A stretch of 64,000 nucleotides of DNA from CAYTGM01 sp964437365 (lineage in GTDB: Bacteria; Sumerlaeota; Sumerlaeia; SLMS01). The notes beneath the pieces were generated by a model. It had not been told where the DNA came from. It saw nothing but the letters and a program-made list of their open reading frames with translations, and searched no databases. Numbering within the stretch: the first letter of the stretch is position 1; every line of letters starts with the position of its first letter. Made by a program: the position numbers and the translations under genes. Positions 28,021 to 37,074 of the stretch are shown here, one piece after another. Location: NCBI GenBank assembly GCA_964437365.1, contig CAYTGM010000017.1:1-64000 (forward strand). Reading direction: 5' to 3'.

Positions 28021-29073
28021 ATGAAAGCAAACTCACTTCTCTTCGGAGCTTTTCTCGCCACTCTCGGAAGCCTAACCTCATGTGCAACCCGACCCAGCCC
28101 TCCATCTGTCTTCGCGAGGGTGGAAACAACCCCTGTAAATTCTCAGGGAGATGCGGCTGATGACCCGGCCATCTGGTATCACTCTTTATCGCCAGAAAAG
28201 AGTCTCATTATCGGAACGAATAAAGATGCCGGTCTTATTGTCTACAATCTTGATGGAGAAGTTCTTTCCGAAAATCTCGACGGAGAACTGAATAATGTGG
28301 ATGTTCGGCAAGGTGTCATGATGGGTGGAAAGCAGCTCGATGTCGTTACTTCCGAGAATAGAACCAGCAAGTCGCTCAATATCTATCAGATGGATGGCGA
28401 AAATGGACGACTCATTGATATCCGTGAAGGCGAGATCCCACTCCCGCTGGATCCCTACGGTTCGGGGCTCTACCACAGTCCTCGAACGGGGAAGCTGTAT
28501 TGCTTTGTTGGGTCGAAGCTGGGAAAAGTGGTTCAGGTAGAGATTCACGCAGCGGGAGAAAATAAGGTGAGCGGAAAGGTTGTCCGTGAACTTTCTCTTC
28601 CTTCTCAGGTGGAGGGTTTCGTTGCCGATGATGCAAGAGAGATCATCTATATCGGAGAAGAAGCGGGAGGCATCTGGAAGTTTGATGCAGAACCTGATGG
28701 AGTTTCGGAAGGAGAGAAAATCTACTCGATAGAAAGGGGAGCACCGATCGACAAGGCCGATATTGAAGGGTTGGCTATCTATAAGGAAGAGAGTGGTGAA
28801 GGTTACCTTGTTGTATCGAGCCAGGGAAGAAACGAGTATGTGCTTTTCGAACGAAACGAGCCATACGGTTATATTGGAACTTTTCGTATAGATGAAGGAG
28901 ATGAAATTGATGGGGCATCAAATACGGATGGTCTGGAAGTCAGCAGTAACTATATCGATGAACGTTTTCCGGAGGGGATTCTTGTTGTTCAGGACGGACT
29001 TAATAAAGGGGGAAATCAGAACTTCAAAGTGATTTCCTGGAAAGATATTAGTGAGGCGCTGAAACTGGAATGA
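28021..29073 (+). CDS. Beta-propeller phytase-like lipoprotein
   Basis: Encodes 350 residues from ATG 28021; an in-frame start at 28003 lies before the AGGA ribosome site. The N-terminus MKANSLLFGAFLATLGSLTSC is a lipoprotein signal with the lipobox Cys at residue 21. The mature protein begins with VNSQGDAADDPAIWYH, the hallmark of beta-propeller phytases, and later has KADIEGLAIYKEES and EIDGASNTDGLEV, which fit the metal/phosphate site strands of this six-bladed propeller. Such enzymes release phosphate from phytate with calcium. Here it would act anchored to the outer membrane or in the periplasm. A bidirectional terminator follows at 29099-29133. Confidence 0.8.
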   Translation: MKANSLLFGAFLATLGSLTSCATRPSPPSVFARVETTPVNSQGDAADDPAIWYHSLSPEKSLIIGTNKDAGLIVYNLDGEVLSENLDGELNNVDVRQGVMMGGKQLDVVTSENRTSKSLNIYQMDGENGRLIDIREGEIPLPLDPYGSGLYHSPRTGKLYCFVGSKLGKVVQVEIHAAGENKVSGKVVRELSLPSQVEGFVADDAREIIYIGEEAGGIWKFDAEPDGVSEGEKIYSIERGAPIDKADIEGLAIYKEESGEGYLVVSSQGRNEYVLFERNEPYGYIGTFRIDEGDEIDGASNTDGLEVSSNYIDERFPEGILVVQDGLNKGGNQNFKVISWKDISEALKLE

Positions 29074-29098
29074 GCCTGTGTGAGATTTGAAGGATAGC

Positions 29099-29133
29099 AA
29101 AAGGCGACTCTCACTCGAGAGCCGCCTTTTTCC
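29099..29133. terminator. Bidirectional terminator
   Basis: AAAAGGCG-A-CTCTC, a 4-base loop, GAGAG-C-CGCCTTTTT forms a stem with one internal mismatch, with an A-run on one side and a T-run on the other. It sits between the convergent phytase-like and propeller genes and can stop both. Confidence 0.75.
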
Positions 29134-29162
29134 ATTCCCAGTCAGTCAGGTATATAAGTGTC

Positions 29163-30392
29163 TTAGTAAAGAAACCAGTTAGGAACGTTGGTTGTTCCAG
29201 CTTCAATTGTGAAGATACGGAAGTAGCCAGCGTCATCAACGTCGTCTCTCCAGACGCCGACGCCGGCGTTTTCTGCGAACGCGAAGAAAGAATCCTGAGC
29301 GTCAGCAGTTTCCGAACTTGCCACATTGATTGTTGAGCCAAGCTTGTTGCCTGCAACGTCATAGAAAGCAACGCTGGCAGTTCCGGTATTACGTCCATTG
29401 TAAGTAACTGCGAAAGCGTCTGCCTGTGGGTAGTAATAGGCAGCAATGTTTCTATTACGGTTTGAGTCGTCGGCAACAGTAACACCGGCAGGAGTCACGT
29501 TTACCTGTGAGTCATCGAAGAAACTTGCAAAAACGGCTTCGTCATCGCCAATCTCCTCACCCTCAACAGCGATGAAGAATTCTCCGTCAGGTGAAACAGC
29601 AACAGCCGGATTGCCAATTTTAGCCTGTGTTCCTTCAGCACCTGTCATTGGAATTGGTGTAATAGCAGTTTGGGGAACAAAGCTTGAATTGAATATACGG
29701 TAGTTGGTATCGTCATCCCCTGTAAAGCGTGTTGTACCGGCATCTTCCCATGCTGTGACAATAAGATCATTTACGAAGCTTCCTTCTCTGATGATTGCGA
29801 CAATAGGGTCGTTCTGGTCATTTGTGATGGAACCCTGTGCCATGACCTGAGCGGAACCTGTGATTTCCGTACCATCAGTCTGAAAGCGTCTCATGAACCC
29901 TCCTGAACCATCCGCACCTTCACCACCCTCGTAGGCGACAAGGATTGTTCCGTCTGAGAAGAAGTCGAAGTCAGGGTCGTTAACGCCGTCGGCAAGAACC
30001 ACAAGGGAGCCGATTGTTGTTGCTGTTGGAGTGTAGAGCTGAAACTCAACTCCGCCGTCGTCGCCAGGGCTGTAGCCGAGCGCAATGATATTTCCGTCGG
30101 GCGACCAGGCTACGTTGATTTCACCGTCACCTGTATAGCCAGATGTTCCGGAAGCGATCGAAGCACTGTTGGCGATGGTTCCGTCAGAGATATTCCTGAT
30201 CTCAAGCTGGATGTCATTGCTGGCATCGCCGTAAGCGAGAGCGAACTGAGTTCCTGTCGGGTTCATAGCAACTGAAGGTTCCACGATAACAGAAGAAAAG
30301 TTCTGCGGCGTGTTTGTTCCAAGGTCAACCGCTGGCTGTGAAAGGCCAATGGCTGGTACTGCAAATAGCAGGGCTGCGACTGATAAACGCAT
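29163..30392 (-). CDS. Secreted beta-propeller protein with W-x-L-Y C-terminus
   Basis: Encodes 409 residues from ATG 30392, with AGGAG upstream. The signal peptide MRLSVAALLFAVPAIGLS precedes QPAVDLGT. The mature part consists of repeats with VAWSPDGNIIALGYS, VAVSPDGEFFIAV and FFSDGTILVAYEGG strands, typical of TolB/WD-like propellers, and is low in Lys and rich in Ala, Gly and Thr as in exported surface proteins. It ends in NVPNWFLY. The same W-[FVI]-L-Y ending closes two other secreted proteins nearby (33854, 35038). It follows the pseudopilin gene by 50 bases on the same strand and probably shares its transcript. Function unknown. Confidence 0.7.
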   Translation of the reverse strand: MRLSVAALLFAVPAIGLSQPAVDLGTNTPQNFSSVIVEPSVAMNPTGTQFALAYGDASNDIQLEIRNISDGTIANSASIASGTSGYTGDGEINVAWSPDGNIIALGYSPGDDGGVEFQLYTPTATTIGSLVVLADGVNDPDFDFFSDGTILVAYEGGEGADGSGGFMRRFQTDGTEITGSAQVMAQGSITNDQNDPIVAIIREGSFVNDLIVTAWEDAGTTRFTGDDDTNYRIFNSSFVPQTAITPIPMTGAEGTQAKIGNPAVAVSPDGEFFIAVEGEEIGDDEAVFASFFDDSQVNVTPAGVTVADDSNRNRNIAAYYYPQADAFAVTYNGRNTGTASVAFYDVAGNKLGSTINVASSETADAQDSFFAFAENAGVGVWRDDVDDAGYFRIFTIEAGTTNVPNWFLY

Positions 30393-30442
30393 TTTTGAAG
30401 CTCCTCAAAATTTATATATAAAAGTGAATTGAAACCAGAATG

Positions 30443-31060
30443 TTAGTTGGGAAAAACTGTGGACGGGTTCCATTCCTGGTAAGGAATCCCCCAGATTGTC
30501 CAGTTTCCCGATCTATATTCGCCCCCATAGCGATAGATATCACCGTCTGACACACTGCCATTGGTGGGATCATACACATTGTAGTTTGTATTCGCCGGAA
30601 AGCTGTCCTGTCCGTTCGAGCTGTCTGTTCGGTCAGGGCCAAGTGAGATAAGCGTATAGGCCTGCTTGACAATTGATGTGAGGGGGTTGTTGTTGGATCC
30701 GGAAGCCATCACATAAAATGCGGCGACCCTCGAACTGTTCGCACTGTTGAATGTTTGGTCAGAGAACGGATCACTCGCGAAAGTGGTCATATATGCAACT
30801 GGGGTCGTCAGCTTGTAGAAACCATTTTCATTCGTATTGAGGGGGTTATTGTCCTGATCCGGGGGGTATCTGTTATTATCGACAAAGTAGGCCTCAAGAG
30901 CAGTTGCGAGTGTTCGATGGTCGTTCTTTACCCTACTTACTTTCGACCGCGTTTGCGCTTCGAGAAAATTAGGAACTGCAATCGCCGCAAGGATGGCAAT
31001 GATCGCAACGACAATCAAAAGTTCGATCAGGGTGAAGCCTTTGTGAAGAATGATTTTCAT
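30443..31060 (-). CDS. Pseudopilin/type IV pilin-like protein (GspG-like)
   Basis: Encodes 205 residues. The N-terminus MKIILHKG-FTLIELLIVVAII has a class III leader: cleavage after Gly8, Phe at mature +1 and Glu at +5. After the hydrophobic helix (to about 29) comes VPNFLEAQTRSKVSRVKNDH and a helical ALEAYFVDNNRYPPDQ motif, as in GspG-like pseudopilins. The variable C-terminal domain lacks Cys and contains NT-rich loops. Such proteins are processed by prepilin peptidase and assembled into a type II secretion pseudopilus or type IV pilus. No assembly ATPase or secretin is in the window, so the machinery is elsewhere. The upstream 400 bases separate it from the divergent sigma gene. Confidence 0.85.
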   Translation of the reverse strand: MKIILHKGFTLIELLIVVAIIAILAAIAVPNFLEAQTRSKVSRVKNDHRTLATALEAYFVDNNRYPPDQDNNPLNTNENGFYKLTTPVAYMTTFASDPFSDQTFNSANSSRVAAFYVMASGSNNNPLTSIVKQAYTLISLGPDRTDSSNGQDSFPANTNYNVYDPTNGSVSDGDIYRYGGEYRSGNWTIWGIPYQEWNPSTVFPN

Positions 31061-31458
31061 ATAGACGTGCCTTAATTATCTGTGAATTTGTTTTCCGGAT
31101 CAGTATTCGGTTCGGAGAAGCACGTACAGTGGCATTTGTATATCAAAAATCATGTGGGAAGGATCGCGCGGACGACGGAAAGTTGTCAGTCGTCACTCAG
31201 GTAAAGCGCTATTCTTCTTGGCCGGGAGGACTTATTTGAAGATAAAGTGGCAATGATACTGGATTGGAGTGGGGAAGAAGAATGAAGCGTTGGGCATTCT
31301 TGTGAATCTTAACACTTCTGCCACTTTAGGCGTGCACTCTTGATCCTGAGCAGAGAGGATTCAGAGAGTCTTTTAAAAAAAAATGAATCCGCAGCTGCAA
31401 TTTTGAGAAACTCTGTCGTCTGTTTTAGTAGAGAGGCAAATCTAGGTGAAGTCAGAAT
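31061..31458. other. Divergent intergenic region
   Basis: About 400 bases between the pseudopilin gene and the tethered ECF sigma operon. It contains an A-run (31374-31383) and moderate AT-rich patches that may hold promoters for both directions. I see no hairpin or repeat of note. AGGTGA at 31446-31451 is the ribosome site for the 31459 gene. Confidence 0.5.
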
Positions 31459-32775
31459 ATGAAAAACCTGATAGAGAAGATTAAAGAGGCCGACAGAAAA
31501 GCAGTCGATCGACTGGTAGAGGAGACCTATGCACAAATCTTTGCTATCGGAATCGCCTATTTTCGTGAAACCGAAAGGGCCGAAGAGTTGGTTCAGGAAA
31601 CCTATCTAAGGGTCTGGCTCCATATCGACAGGGTGAGAGATGACCGAAAACTCTATGGCTGGGTTCTGCGCATTGCTCAGAATCTCGCCCGGGACTGGTA
31701 CAAGATGGAGCAACGTTTTCGCAAGAGAGAGAAGCAGGTCGATCTCGAAAGAATCCCCGAGATACCTTCTGCAGATACTTCCGGAGATGGTGCGAAGAGG
31801 GAAGAACGCTATGCGGCCCTTGAAGAGGCGATAAGAGATCTCCAGGAAGAGGAACGCCAGATGGTTTGCCTTCATGTTATCGGTGGAAAAACAAAGAAGG
31901 AAATCGCAGCAATACTGAAAGTACATCCGTCTACGGTGGGGAGGCGCATCGACCAAACCCTCAGTCGACTCGGAGAGAGAATTACTGAATTAGAGATGCC
32001 AGAAGAACGGCTCTCTCTCAAGAAAAAGCAGGTTTTCGGAGCATTTGCCGCTCTCACGAGTCTTAGCCTTTCCGAACAGAAAGCGCTCGCTGGAACTCTC
32101 GTTCTACCCAAAATGTCTATCCTGGTTCAAAAGCCAGTTCTCTATGGAATTACGATGCTTGCTCTGGTTTTCCCTGTTTCCCTGATTTTCCTCATTAGTG
32201 TGACCTTCAATCAGGACTCATCGGAGGTGGAGAAGCTCCTCGAAAGAGAGCAGAATAACCTGGCTCAAATCCTTGCATATAACTCCAGTATGAAGGGGTC
32301 TTATATGGATGGGGAAGAGCACACTTATGTGGAAGAGAAGGTACGATATGAGTTGGGCGGTGACTATACGATCAAGAGATATCACTTTCTGGACGAGACA
32401 AGTGAGCAACTGGAGAAGTATTGTTTCATCGAGAGAAATGGTCCTGTTGTAGTCGAAGAGATCAGTAAAGGTGTTGATGAGGATCCCTTTGTCAGGAATC
32501 AGTTCTCTATCCAGGAGGGGGAAAGCCTTTCCCCCTGGATCGTTCACCGGCCAATCATTATCGCTCCATTGACTTTGCTCGGCTTGGAAAAGGTTCAGCT
32601 TGTCGGCGAAAGTGATAGCAATTTTCGCTCGGTCACAGGGCAGAAGGATGGTATAGAGTATCGCATATTGATTGATAAATACACAGGTTTCCTGACGACA
32701 ATGGAATTGCTTAATTCAAAGGGTGTGCTTGTTAACTCCAGCGAGTATACCATAAATGAGGTGCAGCGCAAATGA
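31459..32775 (+). CDS. Membrane-tethered ECF sigma factor
   Basis: Encodes 438 residues from ATG 31459. Region 2 is about residues 10-90 (AEELVQETYLRVW is the core-binding helix), and region 4 is about 115-175 with KTKKEIAAILKVHPSTVGRRI as the helix-turn-helix. A linker of about 50 residues leads to a transmembrane helix at 228-250. The last 185 residues, predicted periplasmic, form a charged mixed domain ending in a beta-rich region that resembles outer-membrane lipoprotein-sorting or MucB/RseB-type folds in character only. The stop overlaps the next ATG by four bases (ATGA). The operon partners are two glycine-rich secreted proteins, the probable regulated products. Confidence 0.85.
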   Translation: MKNLIEKIKEADRKAVDRLVEETYAQIFAIGIAYFRETERAEELVQETYLRVWLHIDRVRDDRKLYGWVLRIAQNLARDWYKMEQRFRKREKQVDLERIPEIPSADTSGDGAKREERYAALEEAIRDLQEEERQMVCLHVIGGKTKKEIAAILKVHPSTVGRRIDQTLSRLGERITELEMPEERLSLKKKQVFGAFAALTSLSLSEQKALAGTLVLPKMSILVQKPVLYGITMLALVFPVSLIFLISVTFNQDSSEVEKLLEREQNNLAQILAYNSSMKGSYMDGEEHTYVEEKVRYELGGDYTIKRYHFLDETSEQLEKYCFIERNGPVVVEEISKGVDEDPFVRNQFSIQEGESLSPWIVHRPIIIAPLTLLGLEKVQLVGESDSNFRSVTGQKDGIEYRILIDKYTGFLTTMELLNSKGVLVNSSEYTINEVQRK

Positions 32776-33854
32776 GAGTGTTCGCTTTATTTCTCCTATT
32801 GTTTATTTCGTTTCCATATGATATATACGGAATAAGTGAGTTTCCTCCTCAGAGCCATGCGGGAAACGATCTTACACTTGAGGATGGAGATATCATCTGG
32901 GGCGTTCACTCACAGATTGGAACATTGTTTATTTCAGAAGGCTCTCGTGCTTATATAAAATCGTTTGATGGTGTATCCACATCCACAGGGATGGTCGAAA
33001 TTACAGCTGATCACATGATCATTGAGGGAGCATTGATTGCTGACGGAGCTGGTTACTCAGGTGGATCAGGGGGAGGGGGCGGTGCTGGAACAACTCAAAC
33101 CTTCACCTTCCCTTTTCCTACATTCCAAACTGGCATGTCAGGTCAGCCCGGTACTGTTCCTTATGAGAAGGAAGATATACAAGGCATGGGAAGAATTGGC
33201 GGAACAGGAGATGGTCCAGGAGGAGGCCTCGGAGGTTACAGGCCCGGGAATCTTAGTGATGAGGATGCCCTCGATGGTTCGTATATTTCACCGAATCATG
33301 ACAAATTAGGACAAGACTTGAAGACCTGGATGGGGTCAGGGGGCGGAGGAGGTGGGGGAGGAGAAGGGTTGGTTGGTTATAACGAAGGAGCACTTGGAGG
33401 TGGAGGCGGTGGAGCCGGCGGTAGAGGAGGCGGCGCGATTCGTCTATTCGCAACGGGTTCATTTAAACTGGGCGAGGCCGCAAGAGTGACCGCATCTGGA
33501 CAAAGGGGAGGGAATGGAAAGCCAAGAGGATATTATATCAACGGCTGCGATGGAGGAAATGTCGAGCCCGAGGAAGAGGGTGAACCATCGTATAATGGCT
33601 ATTACAACGGCGGAGGATATGGCGGTTCAGGTAGCGGTGGCAGTATTCTGATCCACATCTCTGGTGAGGAACCTCTCCTTGATTTAAATAAAAACGCACG
33701 AGTCGTTTCCCTCGGAGGTGGAGGGAATCTCTCAAACGGAGGTGGTGTCATCATGCGTGGGATTGATTCGTCTCTGATCTCGCCTGAAATGATTGTGGCT
33801 CAATATAGCTCCGTTCTGGAGTTCTCTTCTGTTACGCAATGGGTTCTTTATTGA
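32772..33854 (+). CDS. Secreted glycine-rich repeat protein with W-x-L-Y C-terminus
   Basis: Encodes 360 residues. ATG 32772 overlaps the sigma stop by four bases. The signal peptide spans residues 1-20 (MRVFALFLLLFISFPYDIYG). A conserved N-terminal domain (HAGNDLTLEDGDIIWGVHSQ; then GMVEITADHMIIEGALIADG) precedes long Gly-rich stretches (GGSGGGGGAG and similar, about 95-320), broken by short polar loops and a single Cys. The C-terminus is SSVTQWVLY. It shares domain order and motifs with the next gene, so the pair arose by duplication. Gly-rich beta structures of this kind often occur in surface or filament proteins. The coupling to a tethered ECF factor suggests a surface component under envelope control. 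Confidence 0.75.
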   Translation: MRVFALFLLLFISFPYDIYGISEFPPQSHAGNDLTLEDGDIIWGVHSQIGTLFISEGSRAYIKSFDGVSTSTGMVEITADHMIIEGALIADGAGYSGGSGGGGGAGTTQTFTFPFPTFQTGMSGQPGTVPYEKEDIQGMGRIGGTGDGPGGGLGGYRPGNLSDEDALDGSYISPNHDKLGQDLKTWMGSGGGGGGGGEGLVGYNEGALGGGGGGAGGRGGGAIRLFATGSFKLGEAARVTASGQRGGNGKPRGYYINGCDGGNVEPEEEGEPSYNGYYNGGGYGGSGSGGSILIHISGEEPLLDLNKNARVVSLGGGGNLSNGGGVIMRGIDSSLISPEMIVAQYSSVLEFSSVTQWVLY

Positions 33855-33883
33855 GGTTGCGCTGACGGTATGAGGAATTTATT

Positions 33884-35038
33884 ATGATTTATCAACTTGG
33901 AGTAAGCGGGATAAAAGTGCTGAAAATCTCTTTATATTTCAACTTATCAGGAATATTATATACACTCAGCTTTGTGTGTTCTTTGTATATCTGTTGTTAT
34001 GCTGCAGAGATAGGGCCTACGGATCATCAGGGCGCTGATCTGTCACTTGCTGATGGAGATGTGATCTGGGGAATTCAAGAAAACGTTAAGACCTTTACAG
34101 TGCCAACTTCCGCAACGGTTACCGTAAAGCCCTACGATGGTGAAACCAGCATGACCGGAATGGTCGAAATCCATGCAGAGGCGATCATCATTGAAGGAAT
34201 TCTTTCCGCTTCGGGGGCAGGGTTTTCGGGAGGCTCTGGTGGTGGCGGTGGGCCGGGAGGCATGGAGCAGTTCGGTCCTCCTCCCTATTTCTGGATTATC
34301 ACCTATGGTTCTGGTGGTCAGGCAGGAAAAGTCCCGTACATGAAAGCCGGACTCAGGGGGCGCAAGGAAGTTGGCGGGACCGGAGATGGTCCCGCGGGAG
34401 GCCTCGGGGGATTTGCCCCTGGAAATACCTCTGAGATTGATGGCTTGGAAGGCTTTCTTTACTCGAGCTCCGGTGGTCAGGTTCCTGGAACACTTGTGCC
34501 CGGAATGGGTTCAGGAGGCGGCGGCGCAGGCGGGAGTGATGGAGGGGTACTCTACAATACCTACGGAAATAGCGGTGCTGGCGGCGGTGCAGGAGGACGA
34601 GGCGGAGGAATCATTCGATTGCACTTTGCCGAACTACTTTCAATGTCAGGGACATCAGCTATACATGCGAACGGGACTTTGGGTGGAAATGGAAAACCTT
34701 ACGTCTATAATGGATATAGCTCAACTGCAGACGGAGGAGATGTGGAGCCGCCTGAACTTGGCGCACCCACTGATTACATGAGAGATGACCCTAGAGGTGG
34801 ATTTGGTGGTTCTGGAAGTGGCGGTTCTATTGTCTTTTATTCAGAGTATTCTGACTCACGACTTGAATTAGATCCCGGGTCTGAGATTCAAGCGGTGGGT
34901 GGTCGAGGATCCTTGGACAATGGAGGCGCACTCTTTTTCTCCGGTCCTCACCCCGTCGATGACTTTAAACCTGTGGTGAATGCAAGGTACTTATACTCCC
35001 TTGAAGAAGCATCAGAGGCCCAATGGATCCTTTATTGA
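33884..35038 (+). CDS. Secreted glycine-rich protein, paralogue of 32772-33854
   Basis: Encodes 384 residues from ATG 33884; a basic stretch and a hydrophobic core (about 22-42) make an unusually long signal sequence ending near CCYA. The N-terminal domain repeats the paralogue: DHQGADLSLADGDVIWGIQE, then GMVEIHAEAIIIEGILSASG, then Gly-rich segments with GGTGDGPAGGLGG in the same positions. It ends in ASEAQWILY. Only 29 bases separate it from the previous gene, so all three genes form one operon. Function unknown; see the paralogue. Confidence 0.75.
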   Translation: MIYQLGVSGIKVLKISLYFNLSGILYTLSFVCSLYICCYAAEIGPTDHQGADLSLADGDVIWGIQENVKTFTVPTSATVTVKPYDGETSMTGMVEIHAEAIIIEGILSASGAGFSGGSGGGGGPGGMEQFGPPPYFWIITYGSGGQAGKVPYMKAGLRGRKEVGGTGDGPAGGLGGFAPGNTSEIDGLEGFLYSSSGGQVPGTLVPGMGSGGGGAGGSDGGVLYNTYGNSGAGGGAGGRGGGIIRLHFAELLSMSGTSAIHANGTLGGNGKPYVYNGYSSTADGGDVEPPELGAPTDYMRDDPRGGFGGSGSGGSIVFYSEYSDSRLELDPGSEIQAVGGRGSLDNGGALFFSGPHPVDDFKPVVNARYLYSLEEASEAQWILY

Positions 35039-35045
35039 TAAGTCC

Positions 35046-35555
35046 TTATTCGTAAGAAGTCCCTGTATTGATTGTTACGGTTCGGTTGATATGAGGGAAT
35101 TCTCCTTTATCCTTCAAGGAACACTCAGCATTTTCCTCTGTGTGACCGATTGTATAGCTGCCTCCCGAATGGCATACTGGTTTTTCGATAAGGTAGGCTT
35201 CCGGGCCGACAAGATCGTCCCATGTGGGAGTTGAATGAGCAGACACATTGTTATCCAATTGCCAGGATTCTTTTGCGATGTCTATACTGACCAGGTTTTC
35301 CTGGCAGGCGTTTCTTCGGCTGATTTCACGAGCGCGAATAAACGATGGGACGGCAACGGACACGCTGATTGGGATACATATCAAGACCTCCAGAACTCCA
35401 AGAATCAAACCGATTATGGCGAAAGTCTTGGGTTCTCTGGCGAGACCCATGGCTCCGAATACAATGGCGATGAGACCTCCCAGGCCGCAGGTGAAAAATC
35501 CAACAAGAGCCGATATAAAACTGATAATGCCGAATGTGTTCTTTGACTGGCTCAT
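35046..35555 (-). CDS. DUF4190-type membrane domain fused to a pilin globular domain
   Basis: Encodes 169 residues with AGGAGG before the ATG. Two hydrophobic segments (about 9-36 and 44-69) with GLGGLIAIVFGAMGLAR are typical of DUF4190. From residue 69 the sequence becomes VPSFIRAREISRRNACQEN, which is the helix end and start of the globular domain of the two pilins at 47955-48949. The three Cys (84, 128, 145) have exactly the spacing of the pilin cysteines (44 and 17 residues). There is no prepilin peptidase site (no GFTLVE), so this pilin-like head cannot be processed the normal way and is held by a two-helix anchor. It converges with the glycine-rich operon. Confidence 0.8.
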   Translation of the reverse strand: MSQSKNTFGIISFISALVGFFTCGLGGLIAIVFGAMGLAREPKTFAIIGLILGVLEVLICIPISVSVAVPSFIRAREISRRNACQENLVSIDIAKESWQLDNNVSAHSTPTWDDLVGPEAYLIEKPVCHSGGSYTIGHTEENAECSLKDKGEFPHINRTVTINTGTSYE

Positions 35556-35817
35556 TTTCTTGAACCCTCCTCAAAGTTTGAGCTGAAAAGACTGATGAAA
35601 GAAACGTGGAGAACATGATCCGGCGCAACAGCAATGACCCCTCCCGAAAATTGTTTCCTTGATTTCTCGGTCTTAATTCGCCTTACTGAGGACCAGTTGG
35701 AGCGGTCAAATATTGCGCTGATTTACACAATCTTGCTCAATGGCATAAATGATTTGTAATCAGTGATCTATGAGTGACTGCTTTTGCTGACTTGCGAAGA
35801 ATTGAAAGGAACCTGTT
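35556..35817. promoter_or_regulatory. Divergent intergenic region
   Basis: About 260 bases between the DUF4190-pilin gene and the thioredoxin-like/CBM48 gene. It must carry promoters for both. I find no clear sigma-54 element, as the GG-N10-GC spacing is not met, and no stable hairpin. Confidence 0.35.
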
Positions 35818-36912
35818 ATGTTTTGCACACTGCCTTGCAAAGATGTTCAGGCCTCAAACAAGATGTATTCTCAGCTCACACGACCTTTCCTTCCGCTCTT
35901 TCTGCTGTTTCTTTCAATGATACTCACTCCAATCCTGGCCAGGGCTCAGGAGGGCAGTCTCACCTGGCAGACGAACCCCGAGCATGGGATGAACGTCATG
36001 CTTAATGAAGGCAGACCTGGGGTGCTTTGCTTCTTTACGCCCGGCTCACGTCCGGTCCTTCAGATGCAGCAGGAAACTTTTCTAAACCCGGAAGTTCAGA
36101 GTGAAATGAAAGATCTGGTTCCCATCGCCGTTGATGTGCGCCAGTACAAGAAACAGGCGTCAGATTTTCAGATTCTTCGAGTTCCAACGATACTCCTCAT
36201 GGATCCCCAAGGGAGAGAGGTTGATCGCGTGATCGGGAGTAAATCCCCTCGCGCCTTTATGCAATACTTGAAACGTTTCAAATACGCATTGGCAAACAGT
36301 GGAGGAGAGCGCGTCGAGGCATTTCAAACAGCAGCCGTTGATGTGACCGAGCCCGGAGAATATAAGCAGAAGTACAGGCTTATCTATCAGGATTCAGACC
36401 TGCAGGGAAAGACAGTTTTCTTAACGGGTGACTTCAACGATTGGAGAGAAACGGCTGTTCCCATGGATCAAGAGGGAAACATGTATACCAAGGATGTCTA
36501 TCTGGAGCTTGGGCAGATCTATGAGTACATGTATTACATCCCTGATGTTGGCTATCGCCAAGATCCCAGGAATCCACTGGGGAGAGTCAATGTGTACGGG
36601 ACAGTTAATTCCATTATGGTTGCTGGAACGGTGAGGCACTCTCCAATCGTCAATGGTAACGATGTCCTCTTCACAGCGAACGCCCCAGATGCATCAGACG
36701 TTCGCATTGCCGGCAGCTTTAATAACTGGCAGCAGGTTCCCATGTATCGAAATAAGTCAAACCCCAATCTCTGGGGAGCGCGTATTACTCTGCCCCGAGG
36801 AAGGTACTTCTACAAGTACATCGTTGATGGTGAATGGCGTTTCGACAGTGAGAACTTCACTCCACGAAAAGACTCTGGAGGAAACTACAACAGCAGTTTC
36901 GATGTTCAGTGA
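35818..36912 (+). CDS. Secreted thioredoxin-fold protein with two CBM48 domains
   Basis: Encodes 364 residues. ATG 35818 follows AAAGGA by 8 bases; ATG 35863 is an alternative that would shorten a long n-region before the hydrophobic stretch (25-43, cleavage near ARAQ). Residues 47-150 resemble a thioredoxin fold (GVLCFFTPGSRPVLQMQQETF; then ILRVPTILLMDPQGREV with the cis-Pro), but the CxxC is replaced by TPGS, so it is not a redox enzyme. Two glycogen-binding (CBM48/AMPK-like) domains follow (about 185-265, 280-360), with FLTGDFNDWRE and RIAGSFNNWQQ. This suggests an exported carbohydrate-binding protein with a chaperone or scaffold role. Confidence 0.75.
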   Translation: MFCTLPCKDVQASNKMYSQLTRPFLPLFLLFLSMILTPILARAQEGSLTWQTNPEHGMNVMLNEGRPGVLCFFTPGSRPVLQMQQETFLNPEVQSEMKDLVPIAVDVRQYKKQASDFQILRVPTILLMDPQGREVDRVIGSKSPRAFMQYLKRFKYALANSGGERVEAFQTAAVDVTEPGEYKQKYRLIYQDSDLQGKTVFLTGDFNDWRETAVPMDQEGNMYTKDVYLELGQIYEYMYYIPDVGYRQDPRNPLGRVNVYGTVNSIMVAGTVRHSPIVNGNDVLFTANAPDASDVRIAGSFNNWQQVPMYRNKSNPNLWGARITLPRGRYFYKYIVDGEWRFDSENFTPRKDSGGNYNSSFDVQ

Positions 36913-37074
36913 TTTGGGTGATCTTCAGAAGTCCTGCTCATGATATGCTGGCTGCGAGTGGTAGCTCTGAGCACCTGAAAGCTTGGAAGTAGCACCACTA
37001 TGACTGCGTTTTCAAGCACACAGATCCACCTCTCTCGCTCACCATTTATCTAACCATTACACGTGAAGATCACT

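Noticed and set aside
31249..31264. Sigma-54-like site before the tethered sigma gene
   Set aside because: The -12 element reads GG instead of GC and the match is poor.
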